Source: Anaerolineae bacterium
GTDB lineage: Bacteria; Chloroflexota; Anaerolineae; Promineifilales; Promineifilaceae
Assembly (NCBI GenBank): GCA_014879345.1
Contig: JACSSI010000129.1
Span: 1 to 9,789 of the forward strand
Direction of reading: 5' to 3'
Length of the DNA: 9,789 bases
Shown here: in pieces, positions 1 to 6,230 of the stretch
How the letters are laid out: every line of letters begins with the position of its first letter
Numbering within the stretch: position 1 is the first letter of the stretch
Translations under genes and position numbers: made by a program
Notes under the pieces: generated by a model
Told to the model about the DNA's origin: nothing
The model's input: only the letters and a program-made list of their open reading frames with translations
Database searches by the model: none

Positions 1-1209
1 CAGCCAGAGGAAGGCACGGCGGAACTGCTGCCGTTGACTGTGACGTGTTTGGGCATCGCTGCGAATGAGGCCATTTTGTTGCGTTTGCTGCCACCAGTGA
101 CGCAGCGGTTGAATGACAACGGCCGTTACGCCCAAAGCCGCCGATAATGATAAGGGAAACGTCAGAGTCAGCACATATTGCGGCCACTTCGTCGGCCAGA
201 GCAGCAAGAAAATGAAGGCAACGATCAACCAGATAGCGTATAATGGCCGTTTACGCCACATCTCCCGCAGTCCCACCAACGCAAATGCCGCAATAAACAG
301 ATCAAACATCACCACAAACACGCCCGGATGCCACACCACCGAACCCAGCAGCCATACCAATGACTGCCACATCGGCCAGCCCGTATCTTGCACCGCAGCA
401 CTCTGACTGTACTGTTGGTGATAAAAAATCGACGCCAGCAAGCGGCCAACGGGATCAGGCCAGAGGTAGGGATTGGCGGCAAAAAAGATGAGCAGCGCCC
501 CCACACCCCAGACGCCAGCTATCAGAAACCATTTCAGGGGAAAACGGCCGTTCTGCCGATAACGCCACACCGACCAGCCCCAATGAATCAAAATAGCAAT
601 ACCAACCAGCGCATATAAATACTTGGCCGCCGCCGTTAATCCCAGTAAAACGGCTGACAATAGCAATAACAACCAGCCCCAGCGTCGCCGTTTACCTTTC
701 TCATAGACCTGCGACCAATCATAAGTGACCACCGCAGCGGCACTGGTAAACGCAGGCAGCGCTTCCAGCATCACCTGACTGCTGTATTTGATTGTCCAGG
801 TATGAATCCCCAAAAACAACGCCGCCAACGGGTTGAGCAGCGCCAGCAGCAAGACTTCTAACGTGCCAAAGAAAGCAGAAACTCGTCGTGCTGTATCCAA
901 ATGAGGTTGCGGCAGGCTGACGGCAGGCTGCGCAGTGGTCGGTCTGTCCGGGATTTCAGCAGTGGGTGGCAGGCTGGAGATGGCAGTACCATAGACCAAC
1001 TTAGCCAATGGCGGGTGTTCTGAACGGTAGTTTAACTCGGTTAATGCTGCCCAGTCACCAGCCTGGATGGCAACCGCCATCTGCTGTGCGGCACGCAAAT
1101 AATCATCTTCATCATAATCAATCGGAAGGAGATCAACGGCTCTGGCGCGTAAGACCCATGCCAAAATGACAACTAAAATCACTATCAAAATGCGTACTAA
1201 TTTGTGCAT
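1..1209 (-). CDS. GT39/PMT-like membrane glycosyltransferase, 3' part missing
   Basis: This is an open frame of 403 codons running off the left window edge; the C-terminus is missing. It is predicted to be an integral membrane enzyme of the ArnT/PMT (GT39) type, which moves a sugar from a polyprenyl-phosphate carrier to an acceptor on the outer face of the membrane. A first membrane segment (about residues 4-20) is followed by an acidic loop (D31, D33, E34, D35, D36), matching the conserved acidic pair in loop 1 of this family. EHPPLAK at 64-70 is the family's typical HPP motif. Further hallmarks are YSSQVMLEA (142-150), AAKYLYAL (194-201) and NPYLWPDP (246-253). Hydrophobic segments lie near 111-134, 179-209, 227-244, 283-315 and 325-339. 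The ATG at 1207-1209 is chosen because the membrane helix starts right after it; no strong Shine-Dalgarno is visible. The family is clear, but donor and acceptor cannot be told. Confidence 0.82.
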   Translation of the reverse strand, partial: MHKLVRILIVILVVILAWVLRARAVDLLPIDYDEDDYLRAAQQMAVAIQAGDWAALTELNYRSEHPPLAKLVYGTAISSLPPTAEIPDRPTTAQPAVSLPQPHLDTARRVSAFFGTLEVLLLALLNPLAALFLGIHTWTIKYSSQVMLEALPAFTSAAAVVTYDWSQVYEKGKRRRWGWLLLLLSAVLLGLTAAAKYLYALVGIAILIHWGWSVWRYRQNGRFPLKWFLIAGVWGVGALLIFFAANPYLWPDPVGRLLASIFYHQQYSQSAAVQDTGWPMWQSLVWLLGSVVWHPGVFVVMFDLFIAAFALVGLREMWRKRPLYAIWLIVAFIFLLLWPTKWPQYVLTLTFPLSLSAALGVTAVVIQPLRHWWQQTQQNGLIRSDAQTRHSQRQQFRRAFLWL

Positions 1210-1291
1210 TCGGGTAGTATACAGGCGATGGTCTAATATCGAAATTTTCGTAACTGTATAGGTGTTTGTCAAAATCTAGGCGTAGCGGCGG

Positions 1292-1350
1292 CTGAGCTTG
1301 TCGAAGCCAAAGCGGTGCGAGTCATCCGCCTTCGCCTTCGACAAGCTCAG
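1292..1350. repeat. Inverted repeat CTGAGCTTGTCGAAG between two minus-strand genes
   Basis: A perfect 15-bp inverted repeat has CTGAGCTTGTCGAAG at 1292-1306 and its complement at 1336-1350, with a 29-nt spacer. Outer GTAGC-rich flanks extend the pairing imperfectly to about 1282 and 1361. It lies just after the stop codon of the ClbS-like gene (1358-1360, within the right flank) and before the glycosyltransferase start. The same core occurs near 7409-7445, so it is a dispersed repeat rather than a gene-specific site. A transcript could fold here, but there is no long U-run, so a terminator role is possible but not shown. Confidence 0.75.
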
Positions 1351-1357
1351 GCTGCGG

Positions 1358-1855
1358 CTACCGTTTTAGGCATTTGCGAATCTCTTTTTGCGCCCACACA
1401 TAATGGCTGCTGGTAGCCGAGACGAAATAGGTGCCCATTGTATTTTTGTTTGTCCAGGCAAAGCGCTCTGGTGTAAACAAGTCTTCGTTTGAGATGGTAT
1501 TGACCGTTGCCAGCATTTCTTCGTAGGAAGCATCAAATTCTTGCTGAACCAAATCATACGGTTCCATCTGGTGTTGTTCATAGATTTGCTGGTTGAGGGC
1601 AGGAATTTGCCGCCAATTGAATCCTGGCGCAGGTAGTTCTGGCACGTCACCGCGCAGCCCGGCCTGATACCAACTGAGAACCATCTGTTCCCAGGCTGTT
1701 ACATGGGACAGTACATCTTTGATTGTCCAATTTTCAATACTTTCGCTGGTTTGGTTTACTGTTTCGGGAGATAGAGTGGCTAACAGATTTGTTAGGCTGC
1801 CATGCTCTTTTTGCATGGCTGTTAATAGTTGTTCTTTGTTGACGGGTCTAGGCAT
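1358..1855 (-). CDS. ClbS/DfsB family four-helix bundle protein (DUF1706)
   Basis: This 165-residue cytoplasmic protein belongs to the DinB-like superfamily, ClbS/DfsB branch. Family features in order are the N-terminal NKEQLLTAM (6-14), NWTIKDVLSHVTAWE (42-56), the PAPGFNW segment (75-81) followed by LN at 87-88, and a C-terminal SHYVWAQKEIRK (150-161). The named member ClbS gives self-resistance to the genotoxin colibactin by opening its cyclopropane warhead. Most relatives lie outside such clusters, and no biosynthetic genes are seen here, so the substrate is unknown. The HxxxH that supplies two metal ligands in classical DinB proteins is H151-x3-A155 here, so only H51 and H151 remain and metal binding is doubtful. 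The ATG at 1853-1855 is preceded by GAGGAG at 7 nt spacing, and the length fits the family. An inverted repeat reaches this ribosome binding site. Confidence 0.85.
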   Translation of the reverse strand: MPRPVNKEQLLTAMQKEHGSLTNLLATLSPETVNQTSESIENWTIKDVLSHVTAWEQMVLSWYQAGLRGDVPELPAPGFNWRQIPALNQQIYEQHQMEPYDLVQQEFDASYEEMLATVNTISNEDLFTPERFAWTNKNTMGTYFVSATSSHYVWAQKEIRKCLKR

Positions 1856-1865
1856 GGTATGACTC

Positions 1866-1921
1866 CTCTGTCATGAATATTTTTGATTACAGGCAAACGA
1901 TAACCCAATATCATGACAGAG
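1866..1921. promoter_or_regulatory. 11-bp inverted repeat reaching the RBS of the ClbS-like gene
   Basis: CTCTGTCATGA at 1866-1876 and TCATGACAGAG at 1911-1921 form a perfect 11-bp inverted repeat with a 34-nt spacer; an ATAT/ATAT continuation pairs with a one-base bulge. On the minus-strand transcript the 3' arm ends in GACAGAG and runs straight into GAGT, so the Shine-Dalgarno GAGGAG (about 1863-1868) is partly inside the stem. It could be a repressor operator or a leader hairpin that limits ribosome access. The symmetry is seen directly; the role is inferred. Confidence 0.5.
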
Positions 1922-1956
1922 AACGTCATATTTTATGGTGGGAAGTATCTTTTTGG

Positions 1957-2154
1957 TTAATCGTCATAAGCAAGAAGAATGACGCCAAGCTTTTCTTCGA
2001 CATCTTTAACCGCTTTGACTTGTTCGTCGGTCAATTTAGCCATCTTCAAGCCAGGCTGGTAAGCCATAATATGGGTTCCCAATGATGTTTCTAGCTCACG
2101 GATTTTTGCCACGTCATCTGATCCTAAGTTTGCAATTTTCAAGAATTCTGCCAT
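1957..2154 (-). CDS. Small 65-residue protein with internal repeat, function unknown
   Basis: I do not recognise this family. The frame stays open upstream, but the ATG at 2152-2154 is chosen because GGAGG sits 5 nt before it and the 58 residues further upstream look like non-coding translation that crosses the transposon-like element. The protein is soluble, with no signal peptide, membrane segment or cysteine. It appears to be two copies of a helix-strand unit: VAKIRELETSLGTHIMAY (15-32) aligns with VKAVKDVEEKLGVILLAY (46-63), sharing V, E, LG and AY at equal spacing, with charged positions conserved. A lysine-rich linker joins them. It lies about 100 bp upstream of the ClbS-like gene on the same strand and could be cotranscribed with it. 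Small size plus a good RBS supports a real gene. A small binding or regulatory protein is a guess only. Confidence 0.7.
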   Translation of the reverse strand: MAEFLKIANLGSDDVAKIRELETSLGTHIMAYQPGLKMAKLTDEQVKAVKDVEEKLGVILLAYDD

Positions 2155-2240
2155 TTTGACCTCCAAGAAAAGTAAAAGAGTTGATAAGAGGCAATCCCCG
2201 TGTATAGGATAGCATATTTTTAGTTGGTATGGGCAAAACG

Positions 2241-2339
2241 GCCGTTTCCGGGTGCGGTTAGTTTTTGTGTAACAAAGCAGACTATTTGAGGAGACTTTTG
2301 TAGTCTCATACACAACTTTAAACCGCACCTGCCGTTTCC
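2241..2339. mobile_element. MITE-like element with terminal inverted repeats and 9-bp direct repeats
   Basis: An 81-bp segment (2250-2330) is flanked immediately on both sides by GCCGTTTCC (2241-2249 and 2331-2339), as expected for a 9-bp target duplication. Its ends are inverted repeats: GGTGCGGTT at 2251-2259 pairs with AACCGCACC at 2321-2329, and after a 5-nt mismatch block TTGTGTA (2265-2271) pairs with TACACAA (2309-2315), giving 16 of 22 matching terminal positions. The interior holds a small hairpin, GAGACT/AGTCTC at 2291-2307. There is no coding capacity. Nine-base duplications are known for IS1, IS4 and IS256 family transposases; which one could act here cannot be told. The left duplication copy is part of an ACGGCCGT palindrome. 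A structured RNA leader is the alternative. Confidence 0.55.
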
Positions 2340-2383
2340 CATTCTAAAACGCTCTTTTTCGGGAAGGGTGCAGCACTTTACGC

Positions 2384-2389
2384 TACAAT
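2384..2389 (+). promoter_or_regulatory. Possible -10 element for the double-DinB gene
   Basis: TACAAT differs from TATAAT by one base and lies 30 nt before the chosen start at 2419. Transcription would begin near 2396, which favours the ATG at 2419 over the one at 2401. No convincing -35 hexamer is seen at 16-18 bp upstream, so confidence is low. Confidence 0.3.
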
Positions 2390-2418
2390 AGAAAAAATTC
2401 ATGTTTGGAGAGCGAACA

Positions 2419-3378
2419 ATGACTGATGAGCGGTTGGTAATGATTGAAAAAATTCGTAGACTGCCAGAGCAGGTGGCTGAGTTGGTGAGCGGTCTGTCTG
2501 ACGAGCAGATGACGACTCATTTTATTGAGGGTGAATGGACGGTGGCGCAAAACGTGCATCACCTGTGTGACTCGCACATGAACAGCTACATACGCTGTAA
2601 GTTGATGCTCACCGAAGACAATCCGCCGCTCAAGCCGTATGACCAGGATATGTGGGCGGCACTGCCCGATGCCTCCGGTGTAGATGTGGGCGCTTCGCTT
2701 AAACTGTTGGCGGGGCTGCATAATCGCTGGGTCACGTTTTGGCAGACATTGCCGGATGCTGCCTGGTCGCGCACCGGATTTCACCCAGAAAGCGGCAAAG
2801 TCACCCTGGCGGATCAACTGCGCCTCTATGCGGCACATGGGGAGGGGCATTTGCGCCAAATGGGGAACACGTTGGCCGCACAACCATTGGATATGATTGG
2901 TGAAAATTTAACAAAGACACGCTTGTTGAGCATGGCTATGTCTTCCAGGGTTTACTTTGCTGAGTTATGGGCTGGTTTAACCGAAGCACAATTCCTGGAA
3001 CCAGATGTCGAGGAAGGCTGGTCGTTGAAGGACATCATTGCGCATGTGGTGTCTTGGGAACGTTGGATGTGTGGCAGTTTGGCAACGGCCGTTGCCGGTG
3101 ACACGCCCTTCATCATCCAATCAGACGAAGATGTAGACCGCATGAATGCCGAATTTACAACAGCGAACAGCGCCAAATCACTGGCGCAGGTATTGGCTGA
3201 GTGGAGTGAAAATGAGGGAAAGCTAGAAGCGGCGATAACGGCCGTTCCCGCCACCGCCCTGTTTGATAACAATTACTACGACTGGCGAAACGGCCGTCCC
3301 CTGTCCTGGATGGTAGTGGGCAACACGTTTGGGCATTATCAAGATCATATAGACCCCATTGTGTCAAAATTTCATTAG
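2419..3378 (+). CDS. Double-domain DinB/YfiT-like metal-dependent protein
   Basis: This 319-residue protein has two DinB-superfamily four-helix bundles in tandem; the family's usual length is about 150-170 residues, so this is a fusion. The N-terminal half resembles YfiT-type putative metal hydrolases: WTVAQNVHHLCDSHMN (40-55), LTEDNPPLKPYD (64-75), LHNRW (100-104), HPE (122-124) and AHGEGH (139-144), with probable ligands H47 or H48, H140 and H144. The C-terminal half (about 160-319) is nearer to ClbS/maleylpyruvate-isomerase-like domains: GWSLKDIIAHVVSWE (200-214) and GHYQDH (305-310), with H209, H306 and H310 as a second full triad. Superfamily members include thiol transferases using bacillithiol or mycothiol; the substrate here is unknown. 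An ATG at 2401 is in frame, but the one at 2419 has GGAGAG 6 nt upstream and is preferred. Residues are numbered from 2419. Confidence 0.83.
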   Translation: MTDERLVMIEKIRRLPEQVAELVSGLSDEQMTTHFIEGEWTVAQNVHHLCDSHMNSYIRCKLMLTEDNPPLKPYDQDMWAALPDASGVDVGASLKLLAGLHNRWVTFWQTLPDAAWSRTGFHPESGKVTLADQLRLYAAHGEGHLRQMGNTLAAQPLDMIGENLTKTRLLSMAMSSRVYFAELWAGLTEAQFLEPDVEEGWSLKDIIAHVVSWERWMCGSLATAVAGDTPFIIQSDEDVDRMNAEFTTANSAKSLAQVLAEWSENEGKLEAAITAVPATALFDNNYYDWRNGRPLSWMVVGNTFGHYQDHIDPIVSKFH

Positions 3379-3390
3379 TTTTTTGGTGGG

Positions 3391-3461
3391 AGGGTTGCAC
3401 AGTGGCAACGTGGCACAGTAACATTAGCGCCCTGCAACCCTGCAACCCTGCAACCCTGCAA
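3391..3461. repeat. Four tandem CCCTGCAA units with an opposite-strand copy
   Basis: Four perfect copies of the 8-mer CCCTGCAA fill 3430-3461 in the 104-bp spacer before hslO. AGGGTTGCA at 3391-3399 is the inverted form, so a transcript could pair it with any of the four units. A smaller GTTGC/GCAAC hairpin lies at 3394-3409. The array ends 11 nt before the hslO Shine-Dalgarno. Slippage would change leader folding but not a reading frame. It may be a decayed dispersed repeat. Confidence 0.7.
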
Positions 3462-3482
3462 CTTTTTACCAAAGGAAACGAA

Positions 3483-4358
3483 ATGGAAGATTATCTAACA
3501 CGAATTATCGCCAAAAAGACTGGGGTACGCGGTCTGGCTTGTGTCACAACGAATTTAGCCAATGAAGCGGCTGACCGCCACGATACCGCCCCCACGGCAA
3601 CCGTTGTCCTGGAACGCGCATTAACCAGTGGCGTTTTGGCTGGTGCGCTGCTCAAAGTGGGACAGCGGATTGCACTCAAATTTGAAGGACATGGCCCCAT
3701 CGGCAAAGCAATTGCAGAAGCGGATGCGTATGGCAGAGTTCGCGGCTACCTGGTGAATCCCGCAGCTGATTTGCCGTTGGTTGAGGGCAAGGCTGATATT
3801 GTTGAGGCATTAGGTGTGCTTGGCTCGCTGTCTGTGGTGAAAGATGTCAAGCTGAAAAAGATGCCGGAAGGGGTCGTGCCTCTGATCAGCAGCACCTTTG
3901 ATGGTGATCTCACCTATTATCTGAACCAGTCTGAGCAAACGCCTTCAATTGTGGTGATTGGTGAAAAATTGGGCGAAAACGGCCGTTTACAAGTTTCAGG
4001 CGGCGTACTCATTCAGGCCATGCCTCCCAATGATGTGAGCATCATCCGCGACTTTATCGAAAAGATGCAAGAACTGCCGCCGCTGGAAGCGATGCTGGCG
4101 GAAGGTAAATCGCCGGAAGAGATACTCGCCCTGTTGTTTGCGGATGTTGAGTACGATGAATTGGAAAAACGGCCGTTACGCTTTGAATGTAATTGCAGCC
4201 GTGAACGGTCTGAACAAGCACTGCTCAATTTAGGTCGGGCAGAATTGGAAGAGTTGCTAAACACCGAAGGTCAGGCAGAAGTCAATTGTCATTTTTGCCA
4301 TGAGCGCTACGTATTTGACGAAGAAGATTTACGTTTGATTTTGGCCGGAATAAATTAA
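3483..4358 (+). CDS. hslO: Hsp33 redox-regulated chaperone
   Basis: This 291-residue cytosolic holdase is activated when oxidation releases zinc from four cysteines. The four ligands are present as CxC (C236, C238) and CxxC (C269, C272), in the C-terminal redox switch typical of Hsp33; C20 is an extra cysteine. The chaperone core shows YYLNQSEQTPS (145-155) and GGVLIQAMP (173-181), both family hallmarks, and the length is normal. The start at 3483 is chosen for AAGGA six bases upstream and because MEDYLTRI begins the conserved fold. The open frame reaches back to 3402, but the extra 27 residues are a translation of the CCCTGCAA repeats. It follows the double-DinB gene on the same strand by 104 bp and ends at a strong hairpin terminator. 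Partnership with a possible thiol enzyme upstream is only inferred. Confidence 0.95.
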   Translation: MEDYLTRIIAKKTGVRGLACVTTNLANEAADRHDTAPTATVVLERALTSGVLAGALLKVGQRIALKFEGHGPIGKAIAEADAYGRVRGYLVNPAADLPLVEGKADIVEALGVLGSLSVVKDVKLKKMPEGVVPLISSTFDGDLTYYLNQSEQTPSIVVIGEKLGENGRLQVSGGVLIQAMPPNDVSIIRDFIEKMQELPPLEAMLAEGKSPEEILALLFADVEYDELEKRPLRFECNCSRERSEQALLNLGRAELEELLNTEGQAEVNCHFCHERYVFDEEDLRLILAGIN

Positions 4359-4363
4359 AAAAA

Positions 4364-4392
4364 AAACCGGGTTTTGTATCAAAACCCGGTTT
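4364..4392. terminator. Bidirectional hairpin terminator between convergent genes
   Basis: AAACCGGGTTTTG (4364-4376) and CAAAACCCGGTTT (4380-4392) form a perfect 13-bp stem with a 3-base TAT loop. A run of ten A at 4357-4366 becomes a U-run on the minus strand, making it a textbook Rho-independent terminator for the acyl-CoA synthetase gene. For hslO the stem begins 5 bases after the stop, with only a short T-run, so it probably ends both transcripts but more strongly on the minus strand. Confidence 0.88.
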
Positions 4393-4397
4393 CCAAC

Positions 4398-4439
4398 TTC
4401 ACTGAAAACTGTTCACTGAAAACTGTTCACTGTTTACTG
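4398..4439. repeat. Three tandem 14-bp units between terminator and gene end
   Basis: TTCACTGAAAACTG occurs at 4398-4411 and 4412-4425, and a degenerate third copy (TTCACTGTTTACTG) at 4426-4439. The array fills the gap between the terminator and the stop codon of the acyl-CoA synthetase gene. No function is visible; it looks like a short direct repeat of the kind that varies between strains. Confidence 0.75.
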
Positions 4440-4442
4440 AAA

Positions 4443-6230
4443 CTACCCACCTTCCTGATACATCGACTCAATTTCATTCTCAAAATTTTCATTAACGATG
4501 CGGCGTTTAATCTTGAGTGTAGGCGTGAGTTCTCCGTCTTCGACTGTGAAATCACGGGGCAATATCCGGAAAGCACGCACCTGTTCTACCTTCGCAAAAT
4601 GCGTATTTACCTTCTCGTCAATGCCTTTTTGGATGAAGGCAATGAGTTTGGGATCCTCATGAAGGGTGCCTGTGATGCCATTTTCATCCGCAAACTTTTG
4701 AGCGGCAGCGGGATCAAGCGTAATCAGCGCCGTGATGTAACGCCGCTTTTCACCAATAACGACGGCTTGCGAGACCAGCGGAATGTTTTTCAAGGCAGCT
4801 TCAATATTCTTGGGCGCAATGTTTTTGCCGCCTGAAGTAATAATGATCTCTTTCTTGCGGCCGACGATGGTGAGGTAGCCATCTTCATCAAATTGGCCTA
4901 AATCACCGGAATGTAAACGGCCGTCGTAAAGTGTTTCTTCGGTAGCAGCGGGGTCTTTGAAATAACCCTGAAAGACGTGCGGCCCTTCCACCATAATTTC
5001 CCCGTCTTCATCGAGCAAAACCTTTGTGCCAGGCAGCTCTAGACCGACCGAACCAATTTTATTGGCGTTGGGTAGATTGGTCGTCGTCGGGCCACAATCT
5101 TCAGACTGACCATAAAGTTCAAGCAGCGGCACATTAACTTTGTTGAAGAAGTCGATGATGTCGGGTGAAATGGGAGCCGCCGCAGTGATGCAGAATTTAG
5201 CGCGTTCGAGTCCTAACCCCACTTTGATTTTGGAGAAGACGAGTTTTTCGGCCAGGTTGTGTTGTATTTTTAACAACCCTGTTGGCTCCTTCCCCTGTCG
5301 TCTGAGGGCAGACCCTTTTTCGCCAACACCCAACGCCCAATGTGCGATTTTTGCTTTAACGCCAGTGGTCGCTGCCATGTTTGCCTGCACCCCATCCCGG
5401 AAGCGTTCCCAAATGCGCGGAACACCAAAGACGACGGTTGGTTTTACTTCTTTGAAGTTCGCGTTGAGATGATCTTGTGGTGAGAATTGCGCATAGTAAA
5501 CCTGGTAGCCTGCGGTAATGGCGGCGTGGATGGTGAACATTTGCTCCGCAATATGGGAGAGCGGCAAATAGGAAAGCTCAGAATCTGAAGGCGTGATGCC
5601 AAATAACTCTACCGCCATTTTTGCAGTCCAGGCGATGTTGTTGTGGGAGAGCATAACGCCTTTGGGCGGGCCTGTTGTGCCGGAGGTGTAGATGAGTTGG
5701 GCTAACTGATCCGGTTCCAGGCTGTTGAGCCGTTTATCGATTTCTTCATCACTGACATCGTTGCCCAGAGCCATGAAAGCGTCCCAGTCGAGCACGAGTT
5801 CATCATCAACGCTGGCGTCTTTCATCAGGATAACTTTTTTGAGTCCGGGTAGTTGGTCTCGAATTTCGTTGATTTTTTGCCATTGGCTCTCGTTTTCGAT
5901 TAAGACGAAGGGGGCTTCAGAGTGGTGGATGATGTACTGTACTTCGGCTGGCGAATTGGAGGTGTAGATGCCTGTCGCATGGCCGCCAGCTAACAAGCCA
6001 CCCAGGTCAAATATAGTCCATTCTGGCCGATTGAAACCCAGAATACAGACACCTTGCCCTTTTTCAAAGCCCAATGCGACGAGTGCTTTGGCTGCCTGGC
6101 GTACTTCGTCGAGGAACTCTTTCCAGGTGGTGGGTACCCAATGGTCTGTGGTGCGCACATAATAGGCAGGGGCGTTGGCACGTGAACGGCCGTTTTCATG
6201 CAAACGGTGTAAGACGGTATCTACGGTCAT
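4443..6230 (-). CDS. Long-chain fatty acid--CoA ligase (AMP-forming)
   Basis: This 595-residue enzyme of the ANL superfamily activates fatty acids to acyl-CoA through an acyl-adenylate, feeding beta-oxidation or lipid synthesis. Motifs in order: phosphate loop YTSGTTGPPKG (181-191), YLPLSHIAEQ (221-230), FGVPRIWER (268-276), ITAAAPIS (348-355), ELYGQSE (371-377), SGD with the ATP-ribose aspartate (441-443), hinge and core GRKKEIIITSGGKNI (457-471), and the catalytic lysine K573 in LTPTLKIKR (568-576). All key residues are intact and the length is that of the FadD15/FAA-like group. The ATG at 6228-6230 follows GAGGAGG at good spacing. It stands alone: 286 bp separate it from the upstream PHP gene and a strong terminator follows. 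Chain length preference cannot be told. Confidence 0.95.
   Translation of the reverse strand: MTVDTVLHRLHENGRSRANAPAYYVRTTDHWVPTTWKEFLDEVRQAAKALVALGFEKGQGVCILGFNRPEWTIFDLGGLLAGGHATGIYTSNSPAEVQYIIHHSEAPFVLIENESQWQKINEIRDQLPGLKKVILMKDASVDDELVLDWDAFMALGNDVSDEEIDKRLNSLEPDQLAQLIYTSGTTGPPKGVMLSHNNIAWTAKMAVELFGITPSDSELSYLPLSHIAEQMFTIHAAITAGYQVYYAQFSPQDHLNANFKEVKPTVVFGVPRIWERFRDGVQANMAATTGVKAKIAHWALGVGEKGSALRRQGKEPTGLLKIQHNLAEKLVFSKIKVGLGLERAKFCITAAAPISPDIIDFFNKVNVPLLELYGQSEDCGPTTTNLPNANKIGSVGLELPGTKVLLDEDGEIMVEGPHVFQGYFKDPAATEETLYDGRLHSGDLGQFDEDGYLTIVGRKKEIIITSGGKNIAPKNIEAALKNIPLVSQAVVIGEKRRYITALITLDPAAAQKFADENGITGTLHEDPKLIAFIQKGIDEKVNTHFAKVEQVRAFRILPRDFTVEDGELTPTLKIKRRIVNENFENEIESMYQEGG

Noticed and set aside
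113..618. Plus-strand open frames over the glycosyltransferase
   Set aside because: They overlap a long minus-strand frame with clear GT39 motifs; their translations are low-complexity without family features.
1358..1855. Colibactin-type biosynthetic cluster suggested by the ClbS-like gene
   Set aside because: No polyketide or non-ribosomal peptide genes are in the window, and most ClbS/DfsB homologues occur without them.
2155..2328. Long N-terminal extension of the 65-residue protein
   Set aside because: It would translate through the transposon-like element, and the strong RBS is at the internal ATG at 2154.
3430..3461. CRISPR array
   Set aside because: The units are 8 bp with no spacers; this is a simple tandem repeat.
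3402..3482. N-terminal extension of Hsp33
   Set aside because: The added 27 residues are a translation of the 8-bp tandem repeats, and a good RBS stands before the start at 3483.
4374..4835. A 153-codon plus-strand frame
   Set aside because: It begins inside the terminator and is antisense to the acyl-CoA synthetase C-terminus, which has intact motifs.
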